From assembly GCA_018678395.1 (NCBI GenBank), contig JAHHMJ010000408.1, positions 1-5,068 of the forward strand: a stretch of DNA of 5,068 bases. The letters are read 5' to 3'. The stretch's first letter is position 1, and each line of letters opens with the position of its first letter. Positions 1-5,068 of this stretch are shown piece by piece. The translations under genes and the position numbers were made by a program. This DNA comes from Gemmatimonadota bacterium. Lineage in GTDB: Bacteria; Gemmatimonadota; Gemmatimonadetes; Longimicrobiales; Gaopeijiaceae. The notes under the pieces were generated by a model. The model was not told the origin of the DNA, did no database searches, and saw nothing but the letters and a program-made list of their open reading frames with translations.

Positions 1-403
1 CTTCAACACGATGAGTCTCATCGGGGTGGTGATCCTGGTCGGAATCGTGGTGAACGACGCGATCGTGAAGGTGGACTTCATCAACCAGGCGCGGACCGCG
101 GGAATGGCGCTCCGTGAGGCGATCCTCGAGGCGGGGCGGGTGCGTCTGCGGCCGATCCTGATGACCACGGTGACCACGGTCCTCGGACTGCTGCCCATGG
201 CGCTGGGAATCGGCCGGGGTGCGGACCTGCGCGCGCCGCTCGCGATCGCCGTGATCGGCGGGTTGCTGGTGGCCACCCTCCTGACCCTGATCGTCGTCCC
301 GGTCGTATATGCGAGCGTCGAGGACGTACGCAGGCGGCTGGTCGGTGAGCCGCGCTCCTCGGCCGCGCCCGACACCCTCGCCGTTTCGGGAGCCGAGGGG
401 TGA
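1..403 (+). CDS. RND efflux permease, C-terminal fragment (5' end outside window)
   Basis: This is the last 133 codons of an RND-family inner-membrane permease, which uses the proton gradient to drive export. The reading frame is open from base 2 to the TGA at 401-403. The ATG at 11 is an internal methionine, not the start, because the RND homology begins before it. Visible parts are TM10 ([15 protein letters not shown], visible residues 14-28), the cytoplasmic loop, TM11 with the family signature RPILMTT (residues 50-56), and TM12 (about residues 74-99), followed by a short hydrophilic tail. Against AcrB, Arg971 and Thr978 are kept (R48, T55). Lys940 is Asn18, the next residue is Asp19, and an extra lysine (K23) lies in the helix. 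The gene overlaps the next permease gene by 4 bp. The HAE-1-like class is inferred from the C-terminus only, and the substrate cannot be told. Confidence 0.93.
   Translation, partial: FNTMSLIGVVILVGIVVNDAIVKVDFINQARTAGMALREAILEAGRVRLRPILMTTVTTVLGLLPMALGIGRGADLRAPLAIAVIGGLLVATLLTLIVVPVVYASVEDVRRRLVGEPRSSAAPDTLAVSGAEG
388..392 (+). promoter_or_regulatory. Shine-Dalgarno site for the second RND permease
   Basis: GGGAG lies 7 nt before the GTG at 400, inside the last codons of the preceding permease gene. A second purine run (GAGGGG, 395-400) abuts the start and is too close to serve. The site supports initiation at the non-ATG codon that overlaps the upstream stop. This is a motif match only. 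Confidence 0.55.
400..403 (+). other. GTGA stop/start overlap between the two permease genes
   Basis: The GTG start of the second permease (400-402) overlaps the TGA stop of the first (401-403). Four-base overlaps of this type commonly accompany translational coupling by re-initiating ribosomes. This suggests the two permeases are made from one transcript in linked amounts. The overlap is seen directly; the coupling is inferred. Confidence 0.85.
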
Positions 404-3400
404 TCCGCCTCAGCATCGGGCGGCCCGTCGCCGTCGCGATGGCCTACGCGGGCGTGGCGCTGCTGGGGCTCTTCTCGTGGCAGAACATCCCGATCGAGTT
501 CCTGCCCGACACGGAGCTACCCAAGCTGACGGTGCGGGGGACGTGGCCGGGTTCGAGTCCCGAAACGGTCGAGGCGTTCCTGACCTCGCCGCTGGAGTCG
601 ACGATTCAGCAGGTGCAGGGCGTCGACAGCATCAAGTCGGACTCCCAGGAAGGGGGCGCCGCGATCCAGGTGGTCTTCGATCGCGACGTGGACATGGACT
701 TCGTGCGGCTCGAGCTCTCGGAGCGGATCGCTTCGGTCGAAGAGGAACTCCCCCCGGGCATTCGCAACATCGTCGTCGAACCCTACGTGCCCCGCGAGTT
801 CCAGGATCAGCGCCGCCCCTTCCTGAGCTACTCGTTCACCGGCCCGTACATCCTCGAGATGCTCCACCAGCATCTGGAAGACGTGGTCGGGCCGGAGCTC
901 AACCAGATCGAAGGCGTCGCGGTCACCCGCGTCTTCGGGGGGCGCGAGCGGCGCCTGGAGATCCGGGTGGACGAAGAAGAGGTGCGCTCGCTCGGGCTGA
1001 ACCCGTTCATCGTCTACCAGCGCATCGGCGAGCTCGATCTCGTGCAGGAGGCCGGGATCATCCGTGAGGATGCCAGTCAGCGCACCGTCACGATCGTGAA
1101 CCGGCCCCAGAGCGCCGCCGACGTCCGACAGGCGCCGCTGCTGGCGATCGACGGGACGGTGGTGCGGGTGGGCGACGTCGCGACCGTTCACGACACCTTC
1201 GAGGAGGCCCGCCGGCTGGAGCGCATCAACGGGCGGCCGTCCGTGACGATGGCGCTGACGAAGGCGCGCGGCGCGAATACGGTCCGGACTGCCGATGCGG
1301 TCAAGGCACGCCTGGCCGAGCTCGAGCGGCTCAACCCCGACGGGGCCCGGTTCATTCTGGAATACGACGAGAGCGAGGACGTTCGTCGTCAGCTGACCGA
1401 CCTGCGGGTGCGGGCGGCCGTGGCCGCCGTCGTGATCTTTCTGGTTCTTCTGGTCTTCCTGCGCTCGTTCCGATCGGCCGGCCTGGTCTTCGCGACCATC
1501 GCCTTCTCGGTGTTGATCTCGCTGAACCTGATCTACTTCGGTGGGCTGACCCTCAACCTGCTGACCCTCATGGGGCTGGCGATGGGGTTCGGGCTGATCG
1601 TCGACAACTCGATCGTGGTGCTCGAGAACGTCTATCGCCGTTGGCAGCGCGGTGAAGAACCCGAATACGCCTCCGAGCACGGCGCGCGCGAGGTGGTGCT
1701 GCCCATTCTGGCGTCGACGGCCACGACGCTGATCGTCTTCGTCCCCTTCGTCTACCTCCAGGGTGAGCTGCGCGTCTTCTACGTGCCGCTCGCGATCGTG
1801 GTCGGGCTGACGCTGGTCGCCTCGCTGTTCGTGGCGTTCACCTTCATCCCGGCGATCTCGGCGCGAATCCTGCGCGGGCCGAGACCCGAGTTCGCGCTGG
1901 CCATGGCGTCCGAGGGATCGCGTCCCGGCAGCGGGGACGTCCCGGACTTCGGACCCGGCGCGGCACGCCGCGGACCCGTCGACGGACAGCCGGGTGCGCC
2001 CGAACCTCGCGCGGGACGGGCGCGGCCGCCCATCTATCAGCGCTTCTACGCCGCGGTCGTCGGGTTCACCCTCCGCCATCCGTGGCTGGCCATCTTCGTC
2101 ACGCTCGCCGCGTTTTCGGGCTCGGCCTACGTGTTCGACCAGTACGTGCAGCGGGGCGTGGTGTGGGGCGGGGGAGGCAACCAACGCACATTCATCTCCA
2201 TCCGGATCGAGTTGCCGCGCGGGTCGAACCTGGAGCGCACGAACCAACTGGTCGGCTTCTTCGAGGAAAAGTTGGCGGTCCTCCCGGAGGTCGAGCAGTA
2301 CACCGCGTCCGTCCAGGAGACCTTCGCCGCGATGGAGGTCACCTTCCCGGATTCGCTCGAATTCACGTCGATTCCGCCGGCGATCAAGGAGCAGATGGTC
2401 GCCTACAGCCACACCTTCACCGGAGCCGAGGTGCGGGTGTACGGGTACGGCCCGTCCTTCTACGGCGGGGGCAGCAGCCCGCCCACGTACCGGATCCAGA
2501 TCCTCGGGTACAATTTCGAGCGCGTGCGCGACATCGCCGAAGATCTGGGGGGGCGGCTCGAGCGGCTGGCTCGGGTTCAGGAGGTGGACACCAACGCTTC
2601 GGGGGGCTGGACGCGGGACCGGGCCACCGAGTTCACGGTCCACGTCGATCGCACGAAGCTGGCGCGGTTCGACATGTCGGTGTCCGACCTGATCAACCAG
2701 TTGGCGCGCGCCATCGCGGGCACCGGGGGCCAGCGCTCGATCAAGATCGGCGGTGAAGACCTCTTCTACGAGGTGAAGGTCCGCGATGCCGACTACGTCG
2801 ACGTACTCGGCCTGCGCGAGACCATCATCCAGACCCCCGACGGCCGCGGCGTCCGGCTGGGCGACGTGGTCACGATCGACCGTCGCGAGGTGCTCGCGAC
2901 GATCCACCGCGAGAACCAGCAGTACGAGCGTTCGGTAGCCTACGAGTTCCGCGGGCCCCGCAAGCTGGGCGACCTCTACCGCGACGCGCTCATCGAGAAC
3001 ACCGAACTGCCTCCCGGCTATACGATCCAGGTCACCGAGGGCTTCCGCTGGGGCTCGGACCAGCGCAACCAGATCTACGCGCTGCTGGCGATCTCGATCC
3101 TGCTGATCTACATGGTCACGTCGGCGCTCTTCGAGTCGCTGCGGCAGCCGCTCGCCGTGCTGCTGACCGTGCCGATGGCGCTGATCGGGGTCTTCCTGAT
3201 CTTCTTCTACGCCCGCGCCACCTTCACCCGCGAGGCGTACATCGGGGTCATCATGATGGGCGGGATCGTGGTCAACAACGCGATTCTGCTGGTGGACCAC
3301 ATCAACAACGTCCGCCGCCGGAGCGATCTGAGACTCGCCGACGCCGTGCTGCGCGGCACGCTCGAACGGGTCCGGCCCATCCTCATGACCACGGCCACGA

Positions 3401-3615
3401 CCGTGCTGGGACTGCTCCCGCTGGTGCTCTTCAGCGAGACGGCCGACGCCAACATCTGGAACGCGCTCGGTTACGCCCTGATCGGCGGCCTGCTGTCGTC
3501 GACGGTATTCGTCCTCACGACCACCCCGGCGCTCTACTACCTGTTCGAGAAGGGACCGGCCCGAACAGCGGCGTGGCGGGCGCGACGACGAGCCGGCGAG
3601 GCCCCGGGACGGTGA
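400..3615 (+). CDS. RND efflux permease, HAE-1 type (complete, 1071 aa)
   Basis: This is a complete inner-membrane proton-driven efflux permease, expected to form a trimer and to work with a periplasmic adaptor and outer-membrane channel. Its length is typical of the family (AcrB about 1050 aa). The GTG start keeps the family N-terminus ([13 protein letters not shown]); the next ATG, codon 14, falls inside TM1. Predicted layout: TM1 about 10-27, first periplasmic region 28-335, TM2-TM6 about 338-485, cytoplasmic linker 492-545, TM7 about 560-580, second periplasmic region 581-885, TM8-TM12 about 890-1047. TM4 has [10 protein letters not shown]: AcrB Asp407 is kept as D402, but Asp408 is N403. 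In TM10, AcrB Lys940 is N959 within [12 protein letters not shown]. Arg971 and Thr978 are kept as R990 and T997. I see no CusA-like methionine ladder, so metal export is not indicated. It overlaps the upstream permease gene by 4 bp. The substrate is unknown. Confidence 0.96.
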   Translation: MIRLSIGRPVAVAMAYAGVALLGLFSWQNIPIEFLPDTELPKLTVRGTWPGSSPETVEAFLTSPLESTIQQVQGVDSIKSDSQEGGAAIQVVFDRDVDMDFVRLELSERIASVEEELPPGIRNIVVEPYVPREFQDQRRPFLSYSFTGPYILEMLHQHLEDVVGPELNQIEGVAVTRVFGGRERRLEIRVDEEEVRSLGLNPFIVYQRIGELDLVQEAGIIREDASQRTVTIVNRPQSAADVRQAPLLAIDGTVVRVGDVATVHDTFEEARRLERINGRPSVTMALTKARGANTVRTADAVKARLAELERLNPDGARFILEYDESEDVRRQLTDLRVRAAVAAVVIFLVLLVFLRSFRSAGLVFATIAFSVLISLNLIYFGGLTLNLLTLMGLAMGFGLIVDNSIVVLENVYRRWQRGEEPEYASEHGAREVVLPILASTATTLIVFVPFVYLQGELRVFYVPLAIVVGLTLVASLFVAFTFIPAISARILRGPRPEFALAMASEGSRPGSGDVPDFGPGAARRGPVDGQPGAPEPRAGRARPPIYQRFYAAVVGFTLRHPWLAIFVTLAAFSGSAYVFDQYVQRGVVWGGGGNQRTFISIRIELPRGSNLERTNQLVGFFEEKLAVLPEVEQYTASVQETFAAMEVTFPDSLEFTSIPPAIKEQMVAYSHTFTGAEVRVYGYGPSFYGGGSSPPTYRIQILGYNFERVRDIAEDLGGRLERLARVQEVDTNASGGWTRDRATEFTVHVDRTKLARFDMSVSDLINQLARAIAGTGGQRSIKIGGEDLFYEVKVRDADYVDVLGLRETIIQTPDGRGVRLGDVVTIDRREVLATIHRENQQYERSVAYEFRGPRKLGDLYRDALIENTELPPGYTIQVTEGFRWGSDQRNQIYALLAISILLIYMVTSALFESLRQPLAVLLTVPMALIGVFLIFFYARATFTREAYIGVIMMGGIVVNNAILLVDHINNVRRRSDLRLADAVLRGTLERVRPILMTTATTVLGLLPLVLFSETADANIWNALGYALIGGLLSSTVFVLTTTPALYYLFEKGPARTAAWRARRRAGEAPGR
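1873..2034 (+). other. Low-complexity Gly/Pro/Ala/Arg linker between TM6 and TM7 of the permease
   Basis: This segment encodes residues about 492-545 of the second permease. It is poor in hydrophobic residues and rich in Gly, Pro, Ala, Arg, Ser and Asp, as expected for a disordered cytoplasmic loop. In AcrB the matching place holds a short amphipathic helix on the inner membrane surface. The reading frame is intact on both sides and TM7 follows normally, so it is not a frameshift. No known domain is recognisable in it. Confidence 0.7.
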
Positions 3616-3623
3616 CGAGCCCC

Positions 3624-3669
3624 GGCGATGCCGATAGCTTCCCCTGCGGAGCAATCGGCATTCCCCGCC
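3624..3669 (+). promoter_or_regulatory. Extended hairpin upstream of glnS (possible attenuator, terminator or processing site)
   Basis: A perfect 8-bp inverted repeat, ATGCCGAT (3628-3635) and ATCGGCAT (3654-3661), forms the core. Inside it, after an A-A mismatch, GCT (3637-3639) pairs with AGC (3650-3652), and beyond one bulged T, CC (3641-3642) pairs with GG (3648-3649). This leaves a 5-nt loop at 3643-3647. Outside it, GGCG (3624-3627) can pair with CGCC (3666-3669) across a 4-nt bulge (3662-3665). No T-tract follows (TTCCCC), so it is not a standard intrinsic terminator. Its base touches the presumed glnS Shine-Dalgarno. The pairing is read directly from the sequence; any function is inferred. 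Confidence 0.6.
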
Positions 3670-3676
3670 AGGCGAG
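3670..3676 (+). promoter_or_regulatory. Presumed Shine-Dalgarno site for glnS
   Basis: AGGCGAG lies 6 nt before the GTG at 3683, a workable distance, but it is an imperfect match to the 16S tail. It directly follows the last base of the upstream hairpin, so folding of the leader could affect its access. It supports the GTG because no other usable start is present between the in-frame TAG (3635-3637) and the HIGH motif. Confidence 0.45.
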
Positions 3677-3682
3677 TTCGAC

Positions 3683-5068
3683 GTGGATCACAAGGGCGAC
3701 ACCGGCCGTGGCGCGGGCCGGGACTTCATTCGCAAGATCATCGACCGTGACGTGGCCGCGGGACGCTACGACGGCATCGTCACGCGGTTCCCCCCCGAGC
3801 CGAACGGCTACCTGCACATCGGGCACGCGAAGGCGATCCTGCTGAATCACGGACTGGCGCAGGAGTACGACGGCCGCTTCCACCTCCGCTACGACGACAC
3901 CAATCCGCTCACGGAGGACGAGGAATACACCCGGTCGATGCAGGAGGACATCCGCTGGCTGGGATGCGACTGGGGTGAGCACCTCTACTACGCGTCGGAC
4001 TACTTCGAGCGCATGTACGAGGTGGCCCGCGCCCTGATTCGCGCCGGCAAGGCGTACGTCGACTCCGCCTCGGAAGAGGAGATCCGGGAGGCTCGCGGGA
4101 CGGTGTCCAAAGCCGGGCGCCCGACGCCCGACCGCGACCGTCCGGTCGCGGAGAGTCTCGATCTGTTCGCACGGATGCGCGCGGGCGAGTTCGAGGACGG
4201 CGCGTACGTGCTTCGCGGCAGGATCGATCTGGCGTCTCCGAACATGCTGATGCGCGATCCGGTCTTCTACCGCATCCGACACGCGCATCACTACCGCACC
4301 GGCGACGCCTGGCCGATCTATCCGCTGTACGACTTCGCCCACTGCCTCGAGGATGCGTTCGAAGACATCACGCACTCGTTGTGCACGCTCGAGTTCGAGA
4401 ACAACCGCGAGCTGTACGACTGGATTCTGGATGCCGCCGGGTTCGCCGAGCCCCGCAACCACCAGTACGAGTTCGCCCGGCTGAATCTCGACTACACGGT
4501 GATGTCGAAGCGGCAGCTCATCCGCCTCGTGCAGGAAGGCCACGTCCGGGGCTGGGACGATCCGCGCATGCCGACGCTCGCCGGCCTCCGTCGTCGCGGC
4601 GTACCTCCCGAGGCGATCCGACGCTTCGTGGGCATGGACGGCGTGACCAAGGTGAACTCCAGCCTCGATCCTTCGAAGCTGGATTTCGCGGTGCGCGACG
4701 TCCTCAATCCCGTGGCGCCGCGGGCCATGGCGGTGTTGCGTCCTCTGCGGATCGTTCTGACCGACTGGCCCGATGGGCACGTGACCTCCCTTCAAGCGCC
4801 CTTCTACCCGGACGACGACACCTCGCCGACCCGGCCGGTGCCGATGAGCAAGGGGCTCTGGATCGATGAAGACGACTTCGCGCTCGAACCGCCCCCGGGG
4901 TGGAAGCGGCTCGCTCCGGGACGGGAAGTGCGTCTCCGCCACGGGTACGTCATCAAGTGCCACGCGGTGATCGAGAACCCGGACGGTGGCCCGATGACGC
5001 TGCACTGCACCCACGATCCGAGCACCCTCGGGCGCTCCCCCGGCCGAAAGATCGGGGGAACCCTCCAC
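3683..5068 (+). CDS. glnS: Glutaminyl-tRNA synthetase, N-terminal 462 residues (3' end outside window)
   Basis: This class I aminoacyl-tRNA synthetase joins glutamine to tRNA-Gln in the cytoplasm, using ATP. The frame is open from GTG 3683 to the last base. The catalytic Rossmann fold carries PPEPNG (residues 37-42), HIGH (45-48), RYDDTNP (69-75) and the KMSKS-type loop VMSKR (273-277). With a constant offset of +5 from E. coli GlnRS, active-site residues Asp66, Tyr211 and His215 appear as D71, Y216 and H220. YDFAHC, HSLCTLEF and GWDDPRMPT are GlnRS-type signatures. APRAMAVL (about 346-353) begins the C-terminal anticodon-binding beta-barrels, which continue to the edge. Roughly 90-100 residues are missing compared with E. 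coli (554 aa). A bacterial or archaeal GluRS is less likely given the GlnRS signatures and the class of anticodon domain. The GTG is the first possible start after an in-frame TAG at 3635. It lies 67 bp after the permease gene on the same strand. Confidence 0.96.
   Translation, partial: MDHKGDTGRGAGRDFIRKIIDRDVAAGRYDGIVTRFPPEPNGYLHIGHAKAILLNHGLAQEYDGRFHLRYDDTNPLTEDEEYTRSMQEDIRWLGCDWGEHLYYASDYFERMYEVARALIRAGKAYVDSASEEEIREARGTVSKAGRPTPDRDRPVAESLDLFARMRAGEFEDGAYVLRGRIDLASPNMLMRDPVFYRIRHAHHYRTGDAWPIYPLYDFAHCLEDAFEDITHSLCTLEFENNRELYDWILDAAGFAEPRNHQYEFARLNLDYTVMSKRQLIRLVQEGHVRGWDDPRMPTLAGLRRRGVPPEAIRRFVGMDGVTKVNSSLDPSKLDFAVRDVLNPVAPRAMAVLRPLRIVLTDWPDGHVTSLQAPFYPDDDTSPTRPVPMSKGLWIDEDDFALEPPPGWKRLAPGREVRLRHGYVIKCHAVIENPDGGPMTLHCTHDPSTLGRSPGRKIGGTLH

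Larger units (their letters stand above)
3616..3682 (+). other. Spacer between the RND permease gene and glnS
   Basis: This 67-bp spacer contains one extended stem-loop and the presumed glnS ribosome binding site. I see no convincing -35/-10 pair, so glnS is either read through from the efflux operon or transcribed from a promoter within the 3' end of the permease gene that I cannot recognise. An in-frame TAG at 3635-3637 limits how far upstream glnS could begin. Confidence 0.8.

Noticed and set aside
151..200. Possible direct repeat with 3373-3420
   Set aside because: The similarity reflects the conserved RPILMTT / TM11 region of two paralogous permeases, with many silent differences. It is not a recombinational or mobile repeat.
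309..1067. Plus-strand open frame of about 252 codons in another frame of the permease genes
   Set aside because: It overlaps two well-supported RND reading frames, is extremely Arg/Gly/Pro/Ala-rich and has no recognisable motif.
1994..2756. Two further plus-strand alternative-frame ORFs inside the second permease (1994-2692 and 2082-2756)
   Set aside because: The RND frame stays continuous and family-like through this region. The alternative translations are low-complexity Arg/Ser- or Arg/Gly-rich, so neither a frameshift nor an overlapping gene is supported.
517..3654. Minus-strand open frame of about 1045 codons opposite the second permease
   Set aside because: It mirrors the permease gene in a GC-rich genome where stop codons are rare on the antisense strand. 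Its translation is dominated by Arg, Asp, His, Gln and Val, with no membrane, signal or domain pattern. The opposite strand has a complete, well-matched RND protein.
3624..3669. Standard rho-independent terminator
   Set aside because: The hairpin is real on paper, but the bases after the core stem are TTCCCC with no T-run, and no T-run follows on the minus strand either. It is therefore listed only as a possible regulatory hairpin.
3573..3845. Plus-strand open frame of about 90 codons spanning the spacer and the start of glnS
   Set aside because: It overlaps both real genes out of frame, is Thr/Ser/Arg/Ala-rich and has no recognisable family. The conserved GlnRS motifs lie in the other frame.
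3515..5068. Minus-strand open frame of about 517 codons opposite glnS
   Set aside because: It is antisense to a clear GlnRS with intact motifs, and its composition shows no recognisable protein family. It is a product of third-position GC bias.

Overview
This window comes from a GC-rich bacterium with strong G/C preference at third codon positions. It holds two tandem RND efflux permease genes, which imply a diderm (Gram-negative-type) envelope. It also holds a gene for a discrete glutaminyl-tRNA synthetase (GlnRS), which points away from Actinobacteria and most Firmicutes, since those normally make Gln-tRNA through GatCAB. A GC-rich Gram-negative lineage such as Gemmatimonadota, a deep proteobacterium or a related phylum fits, but the sequence alone does not fix the phylum.

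Layout, all on the + strand: (1) 1-403 is the C-terminal end of an RND permease (TM10-TM12 region), cut by the window edge. (2) 400-3615 is a complete 1071-residue RND permease of the HAE-1 type. Its GTG start overlaps the previous stop codon in a GTGA, so the two permeases are probably translationally coupled. (3) 3616-3682 is a 67-bp spacer containing an extended imperfect hairpin built on a perfect 8-bp inverted repeat. (4) 3683-5068 is the first 462 codons of glnS, running off the right edge.

The two permeases probably work together or as paralogous pumps in one tripartite efflux system. The periplasmic adaptor and outer-membrane channel are not in the window and would be expected upstream. 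Both permeases depart from the AcrB pattern of proton-relay residues, and they do so differently from each other. glnS is a housekeeping gene downstream. It could be read through from the efflux operon, or be separated from it by the hairpin.

I found no mobile element, CRISPR array, RNA gene or clearly new system. The observations most worth checking are the hairpin before glnS, the asymmetric intramembrane charges of the permease pair, and the low-complexity cytoplasmic linker in the second permease.
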